Positions 1 through 11,973 of a stretch of DNA of 64,000 nucleotides are shown in pieces. The DNA is from Termitomyces sp. T153 (taxonomy: Eukaryota > Basidiomycota > Agaricomycetes > Agaricales > Lyophyllaceae), in NCBI GenBank assembly GCA_018296165.2, contig JACKQL020000022.1, positions 789,387 to 853,386 of the forward strand, given 5' to 3'. Below the pieces are notes generated by a model. It was given only the letters and a program-made list of their open reading frames with translations. It did not search any database and had not been told where the DNA came from. The translations under genes were made by a program, and so were the position numbers. How positions within the stretch are numbered: the stretch's first letter is position 1; every line of letters begins with the position of its first letter.

Positions 1-2520
1 TTGCCTCTTTGAAGGCTTGTCTTTCTGGTTTGTGGACATGATTCAGTAGTAATAGAGCAATAGAGCAGTAGAATGGGAGTGAGATGGACGATAGCGATTG
101 AGAGAGTGCCACGAGGACAGCTGCCATCATGTCCGGCAAGAACCGATGTGGCCTCGCCTTGTTCCAAATATAGTAGGCAATTCCCCAACCTGACCTCACC
201 CACGCTTCTATCAGATATTTTTTAAACGGAACCGTATGCGGTTGATTTTATCTACTTTGACTTTGGATACTACCCCCGTAGTTCGGACTCCAGAGTCGGA
301 CGAAAAAAGGTTTTGCGGCAGATAACCACGTTGAGCGTCCAAAACTTGAGACACAGATAACACTATGTCTATTTACCTGTTTACAACTTGATTCGAGTTC
401 AAGACCAGTGTTGTCCGTTGTCTCCGTCGTAAGCGATGGTCGAGTGAATGTCACGCCTGCCGATCCGACGACAATGCGGAGTCTGAAATTTCCTTAACGC
501 GTCGGAGTCGCGTCTTCGTAATTAGTGACCCTCACCTCCACCGCGGTTTGTCGCCCATGGGGCGCCGTCGCATCCAGTGCTCGCGCGACTCCAAGGAGCG
601 CATCCAGGCGGCTCTACGGGCGATCTCTGAGGGGCAGTACAAGTTGCGGCTCAAGACTCAAGGTGAGTCACAAGGTTCGTCTTACTGGGACAAAAAGAGC
701 TTACCTTGCAAAACTCCAGGTGAACCCCAAGACCCTCAGTGACAAGTAAGGGGGAACATCAATTACGCCGACGTGGCTTCGATCATTGTATCCAATGTAT
801 TTCATATCATTCTCTCCGTATGGAGTTTGAAAAAGGTGTCTGACGAAGCGTGACAAGACTGTGACGTCCGACTCAAGGGGGTACTCCGAACTACCTACCA
901 TTCCGTATCTCCCACTACTAATTTGACTAGATTAAGGCTTTTATAAATATTCTATAAACGTGAATACAAGCCTGATGAACACACGGGTCATTTGACCGCA
1001 TCGCGTGACGTTTTTCTCCATCTACCACGTCAAAGTTGTTGATTTCATGAGGTTTTACTACTTTTCTTAAAGGTGTTATTCCCCCAGGTAGTCAATTTGA
1101 ATGCATATGTACTTTTTAGGTCGAAGAAAACTGCGAGGATACTTCGAACGAGTACATCTGTCCCGTCTGTCTAACGCCGAACGGTACGTTTGACGCTCTA
1201 TCTAGATAGAACCACCTCTTCAGCCATATTGAGGTAAATCCAAGAACATTACAAAGCTGTCTCCTCGGATAATGATTTGTGGGATGCTTAATACGATGAT
1301 GTGGGCCCCCGGATCACCCCTGACATCGTATAGCACAAACTATCGTACGAGTATTTCAAACCCGTTATCTGCGCTACACAAAGAGGAGCTGTATGTTTTC
1401 AGGGTGGACGAGACTGAGGAGTTGGTTGATAGTGGGATCGTGCTCAAAGAAGGGAAGACGTGAGGAATAATTAGCAGCCAGTGATCGATTTCACAGCTTG
1501 CTTACTTTCGTTAAACGTATCTGCGTGAACCATGAGCATTCTTCTCCCTGCGTGACTCTTTCCGCTTCGCATCAGTAATGTTCTTCGTCGATAGGCCTGG
1601 AGGAATGTCGAACCTGATCTCTCATCCCAGTGCGCCTTCGTTTAAGGACCGATTCAAGTATTCCACTACCAGATGTTTCCAACGACCGGAGGCGATATAA
1701 CTCACAGGACTGCATGAGAATGAAGAAGCTTGAGTTGAAACTAGGTTTCGTAATAAAGAACACTAGCTTCCATTCACGGAGGACGAAGCTTAAGGAGTAG
1801 GGACTAGAGAAGCAGAAAAAAAGGAATAAGTTTAGTCTGATAAAGAGACAAGCATTTCGTACCTCTGTCCTCGATCTAAACCACTTTGCTTGAGTTCTTG
1901 CCCTAAGATGAGATGTGACTGGAAGTGTCCCGGTCTACAGTCACTGGCATTCAGGATATATGGTGGTGATGCCATTACACTTGAAATCCGCTTGACAGTT
2001 CGACCTCTCATTTGTGCTCCCTCCGGTCCGTCATCACCCATCCAACGGAGAATGAGTCAAAGCGCTCACAACAGCACACCAACCGATGCATCAAGACTCA
2101 TGAATAAACTTGTTTGGTCTGATCCCGCCTTTCTCCATCTCTTGATGTCTTCAACTTTCACTTGTCTAGATTCATCGACCCCATTGCGGATAAGATCATA
2201 AGGTTCTGTCATCAATGTCGTCGTCAATATTTTCCAAGAATTTGGTCTTGTAATTCAACCACGTTGCTTCGCGATGAGTTCGAGTGAGATTCTGAACCGT
2301 CAAGGAGAGTCCGCTCTGAGGATAATGGATGGTACCATCGAAGGCAAATGGTCTATCTATGGTAGGCTGTTATTTGGATGGGTAATGAAAGCCTGACAAG
2401 TATTGGAAGTAAAAATTCAGACAAAAAAATAAGGTGCGCGAAGATGATTTTATCCGTGGATTTGTGGTAATTAATTAAAAAATAACAGCAAACATAACAA
2501 AACTTTCAATGGGTAGCCAG
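1..2520. other. CpG-normal flank, no convincing gene
   Basis: This stretch keeps ordinary CpG content, unlike nearly all of the rest of the window, so it is probably the edge of euchromatic host DNA or a young repeat. Open frames are all about 100 residues or shorter and none is recognisable. Short exon-like pieces with GT...AG borders occur (see 557-662), but I could not join them into one consistent frame. Around 1270-1460 and 1890-2200 there are short open stretches on the plus strand with no family resemblance that I can name. It may be the intron-rich tail of a host gene or an old unrecognised repeat. Confidence 0.35.
557..662 (+). other. possible exon with Psq-like helix-turn-helix
   Basis: Reading from the ATG at 557 gives about 35 residues rich in basic and helix-forming residues, including KERIQAALRAISEGQYK. 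This resembles the start of Psq/CENP-B type helix-turn-helix domains common in fungal transposon-related proteins. A GTGAGT donor follows at 663 and a CAG acceptor ends at 719; beyond it the residues VNPKTLSDK would complete such a fold. The exon phases do not agree (exon 1 ends one base into a codon), so the model is not proven. Function is inferred only from this short similarity. Confidence 0.22.
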
Positions 2521-2927
2521 ATCTTGTTGTCCGGCCGTTTCAGGGTTGTCGTCCTTTCTCAAGATGCCGTTACTCTTGCTGTTTGTATCAAAGCCGCAAA
2601 AACTGTCCTACGCAGCGCCAAGTCCCATCGCGTGTGCTGATCATCTGTTCGTCTCCACTATTGTCGTACTCTAGCCTGGCCATCCCTCAGCCAGAGAAGA
2701 GCACGAGAGCTCAGGTAATTACGTTGTACCCTCTCAAAACCGCTTTGACCTACGTACGAGTAACGTGAGCCTCAATTAAACATCGAAGTATTCTTTTGAA
2801 CACTTCCTTACGCCATCAGCCTTCAGAAGGTGGGAAACAGGCTGGTATTTCTGTTCGAGCGCCTTCGGAAAGTCCCCATGTCAATGAAAGCGTTGTTGTG
2901 CCGTCTGCCCGTCCGATCCGTGCGATG
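2521..2927. repeat. 407-bp flanking direct repeat, copy 1 (CpG-intact)
   Basis: This segment is repeated at the same length at 16510-16916. The two copies bracket the YR retrotransposon. Copy 1 keeps its CpG sites; copy 2 has nearly all of them changed to TpG or CpA, with only a handful of other transitions or substitutions. The borders are sharp: similarity starts at ATCTTGTTGTC and stops at the ATG ending at 2927. It may be a terminal repeat of the YR element or a duplication of the insertion site; the sequence alone does not decide. Confidence 0.85.
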
Positions 2928-3031
2928 GAGGGAAGGGGGCCGAACTCAAGCTAACTATGGAGGACTATTGTAGGCTGTAAGTAGTTGTCAAGTATGTAGA
3001 ATGAATGTAAAGAATAGGGACGGTGGGAAGG

Positions 3032-3227
3032 GATTTCAGACGCGTGACGTAGCGCGATCGATTCGGCGAGCGCTGCGAGCGCAGTGTGAGACGACGCGGG
3101 AGTTAGTAAATAGGAAACGTACCTGCGAGCGCAGTGTGAGACGACAAGGTTGTCGCTCGCAGTAACATATCGATCTTTAGACAATGGGACAAAGGGATAA
3201 TGTGATAGTGTGAAGAGAGAAAGTAAC
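3032..3227. repeat. 275-bp split direct repeat, copy 1, left part
   Basis: Starts with GATTTCAGA and matches 16238 onward. The copy is cut at 3227 by the gypsy insertion and resumes after the target duplication, ending near 12273. It contains an internal duplicated motif, GCGAGCGCAGTGTGAGACGA, seen at about 3075 and 3127. CpG sites are intact here, while in the partner copy they are TpG or CpA. Confidence 0.8.
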
Positions 3228-3453
3228 TGTAACGGTAGTCCGCCTAATACAGCAGAGTACGGTCACACGGAGTTGAGTCCTGCGTTAGAACTGTTTCAAG
3301 CCCTGTATTCGCAAGAAGCTACTTAACACAATTATTCCGAAACCTTTTATACTACGGGGGGATTCGGAATAAGATAAGTAAATTTTACTGAATTGGATGA
3401 CTGAGATTAGATAGGATAAATCGCAAAGGTGACGCAGTCACGGGGCCGCTACA
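3228..3453 (-). repeat. 3' LTR of the gypsy element (CpG-intact)
   Basis: 226 bp, with TGTAAC at one end and CTACA at the other. The purine-rich GGAGGGCGA lies just upstream on the minus strand, as expected for a polypurine tract. It differs from the 5' LTR at about 11 positions, ten of them CpG sites that are intact here and mutated in the other copy. Confidence 0.93.
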
Positions 3454-3562
3454 TTCGCCCTCCAAGTCGGATGACAATACGGCTTTTGATGAGAGAAGTT
3501 ACGGGAATGATGATGAGATAAATGAAGACTAGTTGAGAGGGAACCTGGGTGACGCTGCCAGA

Positions 3563-4279
3563 TTAGTCGGCCTTTTTTGTGTGAGTCTTGGGAGACCTAA
3601 GAAGGTCCTGGAGTTCCTCGTCCAAAAAATCATCCTCGGGGAGGGGAACGTCAGCGGCATTGACCTCCATCTCCTCTTCTTCTGTGGCTTTTCCCTTTCC
3701 CTTGTCTTTTGGGTCCTTCTCTTTGATGACGAGGCCGCCTGAGGTAACGGCGGCAGCAATGGCGGCGTGAGACGATTGCGCAGGCAAGGGGACAGAGCTG
3801 ACTGGGGTGGAAGAAGGGGAACCCGAATTAGAGTGGGGGTAACGAGGGGTGGAGGAAGAAGCCATGGCTGAGGAACTACCAACTGGGGCTGGCGAAGCAG
3901 AGCAGTTGTTACGAAGTTCCGAATAGAATCTGGTTGAATTGCCTGACTTGCTTGACGACACAGAATAAGGATTAGCACGTCGGGCGTGATACTGTTTGGT
4001 ACGCTGCACGAGTTGTCCAGCCGGAGCGCGCCAGGCCTGTACAGCATCTTCGACGGTCTGTTTGTCCACATCACCCTGTTTCGAGATGAAGCCCAGTGTC
4101 ACCAGTAGGTCAAGACAGGGATCCACGAAAGTGCTGGGGAGGTACCCATTGGGGAAGGGTCTATTCACCCAGGACCAGGTGTGAGTCTGATGATCAAGCT
4201 GAGAGAGTCGGTAGGGGCATTCGGTTTCTGGGTCCGCCAGGTTCAGAATCTCTGAAAATACAGGGTAGCTGATAGGCAT
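3563..4279 (-). CDS. extra ORF between integrase and 3' LTR of the gypsy element
   Basis: A 238-residue open frame with no internal stop follows the integrase and precedes the 3' LTR on the same strand. The frame is also open upstream (about 4320-4610) apart from stops, so the original product was probably longer. The first 110 residues look globular (PETECPYRLSQLDHQTHTW, then WVNRPFPNGYLPSTFVDP). The rest is low-complexity Ser/Pro-rich with a KDKGKGKATEEEE tract and an acidic tail. I see no signal peptide or membrane span, so it does not look like an envelope protein. Its position is that of accessory 3' genes in some gypsy lineages; the function is unknown. CpG content is normal, unlike most of pol. 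Confidence 0.6.
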   Translation of the reverse strand: MPISYPVFSEILNLADPETECPYRLSQLDHQTHTWSWVNRPFPNGYLPSTFVDPCLDLLVTLGFISKQGDVDKQTVEDAVQAWRAPAGQLVQRTKQYHARRANPYSVSSSKSGNSTRFYSELRNNCSASPAPVGSSSAMASSSTPRYPHSNSGSPSSTPVSSVPLPAQSSHAAIAAAVTSGGLVIKEKDPKDKGKGKATEEEEMEVNAADVPLPEDDFLDEELQDLLRSPKTHTKKAD

Positions 4280-4600
4280 GGCACTGTGGGGATTTCTGTG
4301 GGTCTGTCACACTTCTAGGTCGAAGTCCAGATACAACTGGATCTGGTAGGGGTGGAGTACGATCCTGCAGCTCGGGTTCTGGGGGTCACGCAGGGTCACC
4401 AGACCCGTGGTGGAGTCGACAGCAAGATAGGGATGGAATCGCGGTCTGGTTGGTCCCTCACCAGAATTGCCTCGATTCTTGTAGGGGTTAGGATGACCTA
4501 TGAGAGGTGGGCGGTGCGAGAGAGGTAAAGTGATGGCTGAGACATGTAGAGTGTGAGTGTAGGTAGGTAGCCCAGTGGTGGTTGGGGGCTGTATGGCCTC

Positions 4601-5944
4601 TCAAACCTGTCCGGCTCCTATATACATTTGAAAATTTACCAGTCCCAAAATTATTTGCGGGTCATTGAGGGGAGGCTTACCAGTCCTGACATCGATCAAT
4701 TCTTCAATTTTTTCATACCCCAATAATTCGAGGTAGGACTCGAGCAGGTTCAGTTCTTTGACCTGCTCATATGTCATCCATGACCAGTCTCCAGCCTTCC
4801 ACAGTACCTTGAACATAGCTTTAGTCCAAGCCCCATGGTGCACCACAATGCACTCGGCAGCCCACTCATTCAACTTGGGCTCTATGATTTGTTCATCCAG
4901 TTGGCCCAGGAATAATTGATTGTCATTCGGCTTGTGGATACATAGTAGAGTGGAATGAAACACATCATGGATTCCTTGTTGTTTCATGTTTTTGGATATT
5001 GCTACTCAGAATGAGTTGTTGCGAAAATCTTCAGTGATCTGGTATGGTCCCTCGTACTTGGGAATCAGCTTATGTGGGAACCCCTTGGGGTAAGTGAAGT
5101 TCTTGGTAGACACATACACCATGTCTCCCATCATGAAGGGAGATGGTTGTCTGTGGCGATTGGCATTCCTTGTTTGTTTGATACGCACACCCAGAATACA
5201 GTCATGTGCAGCTATTAAGGTGAGTTTGAGCCACTGCGCAAACACCCTAATGCCTGGGAATTCATCTGGTCTAGCATTGTTCCAGATCATTGGTCTTGGC
5301 ATCCTTCCAGAGTTGAGGAAGAAGGGCGAGTAGCCTGTGGTCTCTGATCGTGCTGAGTTGATGGCAAATTCAATTGCTGGTAACTTAGCCACCCAGTCTT
5401 TCAGACGGTCCCCAATGCATTGTCTGATCATTTGTACTATGGTTCTGTTAGCATGCTCAGTAGATCCATCTGATTGCAGATGATATGCTGACAACATTCT
5501 AAGTTGAGTTCCAATTAAGTCATGTAGGTGAGACCAGAATGTGCTAGTAAAATATGAATCATGGTCACTGACAATAGCCCTTGGTAGTCCATGGTACTTG
5601 TAGACCTCATCAAAGATAAGTTCGGCAACCTGTCTAGCAGTATAATTCATTTGACTAGGTACCACATGTACCATGGCAGTTAGTAGATCTATAATCACAG
5701 TAATAGAATCATATGTTCCATTCCTGTCCTTTGATTCTGGCAATGGTCCTACAAAGTCTATACCAATTACTTCCCATGGTAGGGTAGGTACCTTCAATGG
5801 TTTCAGAAGCCCAAATGGTTTCTGGTTTGATGGTTTGTTCCGGCGGCATGTGGAGCATGTGTTGCAGTATTCTTGAACATCACACATCATTGACTTCCAC
5901 CAGACCTGATCGTAGAGGTATAGTAATGTTTTTCGTGGTCCCAA
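4601..5944 (-). pseudogene. gypsy integrase and C-terminal extension
   Basis: The H2C2 zinc finger begins just upstream (AHSLLAHLG, near 5960) and continues with CNTCSTCRRNKPSNQ. The catalytic core follows: WEVIGIDFVGPLPES gives the first Asp, AIVSDHDSYFTS the second, and DGSTEHANRTI the Glu, so the DDE triad itself is retained. A C-terminal region with KLIPKYEGPYQITE is the GPY/F-like module. A stop near 5003 separates it from a further 128 residues (4601-4987) that belong to the same polyprotein (HDVFHSTLLCIHKPND). The enzyme would have inserted the cDNA into the genome. Inactive as written because of stops upstream and within. Confidence 0.9.
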
Positions 5945-6535
5945 GTGTGCTAGTAATGAGTGTGCCTCTGCTATAACGATTTCCCAGATACTGCATCCTC
6001 AAACAATTATCACTGGGATGCACAACAGTTTTTTTCCTTCTTACTTCAGAAAGACTAAGTTGTCTTTCATTACTTCATAATTCTTGTGAGCTCAAGGGTT
6101 CTCTATTATATCTATGAACAACTTATCTTCTTGGTATTGACCTTTCACTGCTGCTACTAGGTCTATTGGGTCTTTACCCAGGCTCAGCAACTCTTCCAAC
6201 ATCAATGGTGCAAGTTATGCATATTCCTCCTGTAGTCATTGAGATCTATCCACTAGATCCTCATCCAGACACAGTTCAGCAGGGTCGATTCAGACTTCTG
6301 GCTGAGTTGTTACATTCTTAGGTAAGTTTTGCTTCTTTCTCCCAGGCAGTTTAATTGTCAATTTCCTGTTTTTGTTGTTATTGTCTATGCTTTTCTCTAG
6401 CTCTGAGGAGGGTAGCCCTTCTTCCCCCCCTTTGTTTTGTTCATGTGGGCCCTGGAGAATGAAATGTGGCACAACTCTGGCTGCAAATTCTTTTGCAGTC
6501 TCCACCCTCTCTGTCTTGGCTGGTTCCACCTGTTT

Positions 6536-8323
6536 TCAATGGTACACCTGCTTCTTTTTGACAGGTTCCTCTGCACTTGTTTCCAGGCCCTTGCCCATTG
6601 TCAAAACACATGCCTTCTTGCCCTCTGAACCAACAAGGATGGGCATTGTAATGAGCTGGGTGGCCCATTCATCCTTGTCTATCACATCAAAGTATGTGTA
6701 TTCACTACGTGCTCTCACCATGCCTGCCTGATCGTTTGAGTATAGTCTAGACAGTGCATCTGATAGAATGTTCTCAGTACCTGGCACATATACAATGTCA
6801 AAGTCAAACTCTGACACTTTCTCAATCCAGTGTGCCTGGTGCCCCAAAAGATTCTTCTGGTCCATCAAGTGAATCAGCCCCTTATGGTCTGTGTACCATG
6901 TAAACCTCACTCCCTGCAGCAGATCCCGGTGGCGCAACATCGTTTTGACACCTGCCAACATTTTTATTTCATGTAATAGATAGTTTTGCTGGGCTGCATT
7001 GAGCTTTGTGGAGAAAAAGGCAGCTACCCTAGCTTCTCTCCAGTTTTCTCCCTGACTTATCACTCCCGCAATGCCTGTGACACAGCCATCCATTACCATA
7101 TTGACAGGTGGCGCGTCCAGGCCATACACCAATGACTTTTGGTGGTGATCGTGGCAGGCCGATGCCAACTTCTTTACATCTTCGAATGCCTGCTGGTGAG
7201 TGAACTCCCACTGATAGGGTACCATGTCCCCTGTCAACATGTGAAGGATTCTCATAGGCACCCTCACCCAATCAATATCGTCTGCCAGATATCTGGCTGC
7301 CCCCAGAAACCCATACAGTAAGTCTTGGTTGGTCGGAACCTTCCATCTGACTAACACATCTACTTTATTGGGGTCCATGCAAATCCCCTCATCATCCACA
7401 ATCTGGCCCAAAATTTTTATTTCTCTACAGAGAAAGTTTAACTTATGCTCACTAAGGTACAGTTTTTCCCTCTTTAAAATATCTAACACTATTTTGACAT
7501 GATCCACATGCTCCTCTAAAGTGTTTGAGTATACAATGATATTGTTGAGATAAACATCCATGAACCTTCCAAGGTAAGCTGCAAAGAGATAGTTCATCAA
7601 TGCTTGGTACATGGCAGGAGCATTGCAATCACCCTGCTGTATCACATGGCTAACCATAGTACCATCAGGTGTTGTCATGGCAGTCCTGTCTACGTGTTCA
7701 GGCTTAATGCGAATCTGTTTGTATGCATCCTGGCCATCAATCATTGATCAATACTTAGCCCTGGCTGCCCGTCGTAGGATTCCATCCATGTCTGGTAATG
7801 GTGATGACTTTTTGTATGTGTTGGCATTTCTTGCTCTAAGATTGCTTACTATCCTTAACCTCAGAGTCTCCCCCAGTTTCCCAGGTTTCTTAAGAAACAT
7901 CATGGGCATAGCATTTCCCACTGTCGCAATTTCCCAATGACTGGACTTGACATGGGCTACCCTTTTGGCATCCCATTGTGGCTTCAGAGCTTCCAGACAG
8001 CACAATGGTCGCCAGGGATAGATTTTTCCTTCATCAATCAATGGGATTTCATGGTTTATAGCTCTCAACAGGGGTAGGGGGGTATCTCCTGCCCCCTTGC
8101 ACAGCAGAGCAGCATAATCTAGCAATTCCTGCCTTACTAACTCAAGATTTTCTTCATAGGCTTTCATGGCCCTCAATGCTAGTTGAGACACCCCAATACC
8201 TTCCACCATGGGAGCAGCCACTGTTCTTCCCACTATGACCCATGCAGGGTTAAGCCCAAAGGTGACTCTATGCTGATATATCCACGGAGTACCTAATATG
8301 ACATCGTAGCCCTGCAGATTCAT
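6536..8323 (-). pseudogene. gypsy reverse transcriptase and RNase H
   Basis: Two open frames (8323-7748 and 7744-6536) are separated by one stop, where an Arg-type codon appears to have become TGA in KY*SMIDGQDAY. Upstream residues include MMFLKKPGK and the fingers and palm follow. The catalytic YLDD motif reads YLNNI (codons at 7541-7546): both Asp codons have become Asn codons, and both changes are CpG to CpA on the coding strand. RNase H follows with a degraded first motif (MDGCVTGIAG in place of a typical TDAS) and WYTDHKGLIHLM, then VPGTENILSDALSRL. The enzyme cannot be active. Confidence 0.92.
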
Positions 8324-8359
8324 AATGTCAAAGTATCTCTGATTTGATATGCCTTGATA

Positions 8360-9685
8360 TTAAAATTGTGCAGTGGCACTGTAGTTTATTTTAGAACAAG
8401 ACCCTTGCACAGCCAATTGGACTGGCAAAGGCTCACTAAGTTCAATGCATTTTAATCTCAGCTGTTCAACTGTTGTGGTCGAGACAAAATCTCCCAGCAA
8501 TCCTGAGTCCAACAAGGCACAAACCTGGTGTCCTTCCAGCTTGATCACCACAACAAGCGGTTTGGGCACTTTACAACTCACATTCTTGATCCTAGCATTA
8601 TTTCTCTGGATGGCGGGGTACGTCCCTTGCTCCACCTGCTGGCCGCACAGCTCAAGTATATGGACCTCATCTGACTCTCCAATGTCAAGGCTTTCTATCT
8701 CTGGCAGCCCCTCATCTGGGCTAACCAAAGTTTTGGGCTTGGCTTGCACTTCCCATAATGATTCCAGGCCAGTATCCTCTTCCCAAATACTGCTATTTGC
8801 ATCAGGAAAGGCCCACCTGACCTTCTTTGCATACCACTTACAGATGTCGAAGCAAGGGTTTACCAGATGCTCAGCCAGTATTCTGGTCACAAACCATATC
8901 TGCTTGTCTGCCACCAGACAAGTATCTTGGTCATTTCTTTCCATGCGGAATTGGGGCTGTACCTTACAGTAAACATTCTCCTCATGTGGGAGGTAAGGGT
9001 TGCCCAAGCCCAAGACCATACCAGCATTCCAGGTCCATACATCAGTTGCCAGGGTTGGTGCATACCAAGAGCTCCTAGAGAAGGGAGCCCCTGTCACTAC
9101 ATTGTGCTCCAGGGTGTACCAGGTGCTGATCTCAAATGCTGGATTCTCTACCCACTCACAGGGAATGGTAGTTTCCCATTCCCACACAGCATCCCAGGTG
9201 TGTATTATACCTTCCTCCATCTGCATGGACGTAAATTGCCTTCCTCAGTACTGTAGGATGTTGGTAGGGTCACCTGGGTATGGTTGGAGCCACTCTAGAT
9301 TGTAATCTAGCCTCCGCTTGAGCGCATTGCCTAGGCACCTTGGTCTGCCGAATTTCCTCTCTTCCTCTAGAACTAATGCTAGTTTTTCTTCTGAGTTGTC
9401 GACAGGTGTCAGGTTTTCATCCTCCCCAAACTCCCAAGGGTCTATTAACTCCACAGGATTGTAGTAGTCTCCTGCTGACTCACTCGCGTCTGGGGGTCTT
9501 TTTGGGTATGTGCTTTTTAGGGAGGTTCCCGATTCCTTGTTTGCTAACTGTGGAATTGTTATCATACCAATGGATAGTCCCTCAGTGGTCTGGCCAAGCG
9601 CTTCTTCCCGAAGCCTCTCTGCTTCCCACAGGTTTACCTTGACACTGTAAGATCTTAACCCTGGGGGTCTTCCCGCCTTGTTCAA
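8360..9685 (-). pseudogene. gypsy gag C-terminus, spacer and aspartic protease
   Basis: Two frames (9685-9245 and 9226-8360) are divided by one stop. The distal part holds a retropepsin-like motif, ALLDSGLLGDFVS, near 8480-8525, with the catalytic Asp intact, followed after the next stop by YDVILGTPWIYQH in the 8323 frame, the usual second conserved segment of gypsy proteases. The Trp-rich central stretch (WDAVWEWETTIPCEWVENP) is not a family I recognise and probably links gag and protease. The protease would process the polyprotein. Confidence 0.75.
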
Positions 9686-9689
9686 TGAT

Positions 9690-11901
9690 GTTGACTTACT
9701 TTTACGACAATTTCGGGAGAAATGCCCTGTTTCTCCACATCCAAAGCACCAATCCTGGGCTCAGTACTCTTCCTCTTCCTCTTTGGACAGACGGTTGCGG
9801 TCCTCCGCTCTTTTGGGCCGGGCTCCATCCCCATTGTACTTGCAGCACTCTTGATTTCTGGAGGTGCCCTGCTTTGTGGAGTAAGCTGGGGATTTGTTTG
9901 TCTTTTTACCAATGCTTGAAGGCGAGGGGCTTTGTTTTCTCTCTTCCTGTGGGTGGGCGGCTGCTGACCCTTTTCCTTTCTGACCAGGGTGACCCCTGGA
10001 GTTCAGCCCTCTGTTCTGGGGGTAGTCTCGACCATGGCGGTAGCTTACTTCGGGGGTGTCATGGCCAAGGTCCACTGATTCCGCCATCTCAATGAACTCT
10101 GCCTTCGACACAACTTTCTTCCAATGAGAGGTCTCTGGATTTAAGCCCATGCAGTAGAGCTCACACTGGATGGAGGTACAAAATCCATTAAATAACTTTA
10201 CCACCTTTTCCTTACTATTGGTCGATCCTACGATGGTAAAGAGTTCTTGTAGTTCACCCACGTAATCGTGGACTGACATCTTTCCTTGTCGCAGGTGCTG
10301 TAATTTGTATCTTTGCTTATTTCTATAATTGATTGGGAAACAATCATTAAATAGTTCCTTGAAGAATTCCTCCATAGTCCAGTCTTTGGGGGCCCTGGAT
10401 ACCTCTTGCAAATAGAAAGTCCATGCTCACCCAGTCAAGAATTTGGAAACAACCAGCACTTGACGCTCCCTCTGCACCAGGCCATATTTTACATATGAGG
10501 TACAGTGTGTCATAAACTGTAGAAACGCTTGCAAGTCAGGGGCACCCCCATACTTGGATGGAGGGGTCAGTTTGATTAGCGACTTTGGTGCCGTCTTCTT
10601 TCTCTTGCTGCGCTTGCTCTTGCTTACTCTCCTTCTGGGCCTAGCCTGTCGTTTCTCATTGTTCCCTGAGGAGCTGGAAGAGGAACTTTCAGTGCTATTC
10701 TCGTCACTGGAAGTCAGGGAAGTGTCGTCACTGTTTCCACTCTCTGAACTGGATTCGTCCGAGCTGTCGGATGCATCTGATGAATCCGAGGAAGGTGGCT
10801 CTGATGAGTCTGAGCCCTCCCCTTTCCTCATTCGGTCAAAGGCACAGCCTAGCGTGCTGTCTTTACTAATCTGATTTATGGGCTTGAGCCTCCTTGCAGG
10901 GCCCTCTTTCCCTTCCTGTTTTTTTACATCCGCACCCTCTGGGTTACTTTGCCTATCATGTCCCTGAGTTCATTCGAGATGGGCTCTGACCCTGGGCGCC
11001 CATTTATTCTCTTGTTCTTTGTTTCTTTCCTTAGATCCCTCCTGAGCTGACAGATATCTCTTTTTAGTGCCCATTTCTGATGCAGGCAATCCCGCAGTTC
11101 TTTGCAGGTTATCTGATCCCTCCTGCATTTGGCCATATCTTGTCATTCTTTGTCTTGTTCAGTTGACTCGGGGTCTGGCTCTAGTGGGGTTGAAGGTTTG
11201 TCCCTCCTTATGCTATATGCCTGGATGATCTGACCCTGTATTTCCATATCAACTTCGTCTTCTAGAAGTTGAACAGCTCCCCACTCAAGGGGATATGGTC
11301 CTTTTCCTTTATCCCGGTGAGTTGTCCTATTGTCCAATCTCTGTTCCTCAGCTGGGGCCTCTGGCCCCATTTTTGGTTCTACTTTTTTCAGTGGGCTCCC
11401 TTTGCCCCCATTGTGAGTGCCCTCAGCCTCCACCCGTTGACGAGGCCTTTCTTGAGTCACTCCCGTTCTATCCTGCAGGTTGTTCATTGCTGAGGTTGGG
11501 ATTGGAATCTCTCTGTTTATATTATAACCATCTAATGTATTGCTGTCGCTAGTAGATGACTCAGTTTTAATCCTTTCCAACATCTCTTCTGACGTCGTCT
11601 GGAATGACATATCCGAAACATTGGTGATTGAGGTCTCTGCCAAGGCGAATCCCTTGGCATCTGCCAGAGCTGCCAACACTTTTCCCTCCACTGGAGCAGA
11701 GGTGGGCCCAAGGGGTCCCATACTTTGGGCATGGCTGCATCGAGGATGAGCAGTCGCAGGTATTTTGTCAGATGCTTCCCCTGTCCTAGTGACCGTCCCT
11801 GTGTTTTGCACAGCGGATGGTCTCAGGCAGAAGTTGTAACAATTGTTTTCTATGTCAGTATTCATTGAGAACTTGTTTGGACTCACCACTAGGATGTTCA
11901 C
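9690..11901 (-). pseudogene. gypsy gag
   Basis: Starts at or near the ATG at 11901, just downstream of the 5' LTR. Successive frames are 11901-11143, 11136-10924, 10831-10427 and 10411-9761, broken by single stops, and all appear to be one original reading frame. There is a long Ser/Asp/Glu-rich segment and then a basic patch (about 10550-10830). The gag core follows, with FFKELFNDCFPINYR and GELQELFTIVG, then a basic, low-complexity tail. A CCHC zinc knuckle, CFGCGETGHFSRNC, lies at about 9715-9755 and is intact. Gag would form the particle and bind RNA. Confidence 0.88.
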
Positions 11902-11973
11902 GGTTGATCAGGCCGTGTAAACCCACTGTAGACAAGTCAGAAAGTGTGTTAGGACTGTTAAGAGTTCAAAATA

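Noticed and set aside
1120..1235. Spliced C2H2 zinc finger (CPVC...H...H)
   Set aside because: Exon phases across the presumed intron 1184-1209 do not agree, so the Cys pair and the His residues are not in one frame.
2583..2768. 61-residue ORF in the 407-bp repeat, found in both copies
   Set aside because: Copy 2 differs by CpG decay without sign of protein-level conservation, and no motif is recognisable; presence in both copies only reflects the duplication.
3032..3160. CRISPR-like short repeats (GCGAGCGCAGTGTGAGACGA twice)
   Set aside because: Only two copies about 50 bp apart inside a transposon terminal repeat in a eukaryotic sequence.
10554..10874. 106-residue plus-strand ORF with Leu-rich start
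   Set aside because: It is the antisense of the Ser/Asp/Glu-rich gag segment on the minus strand.
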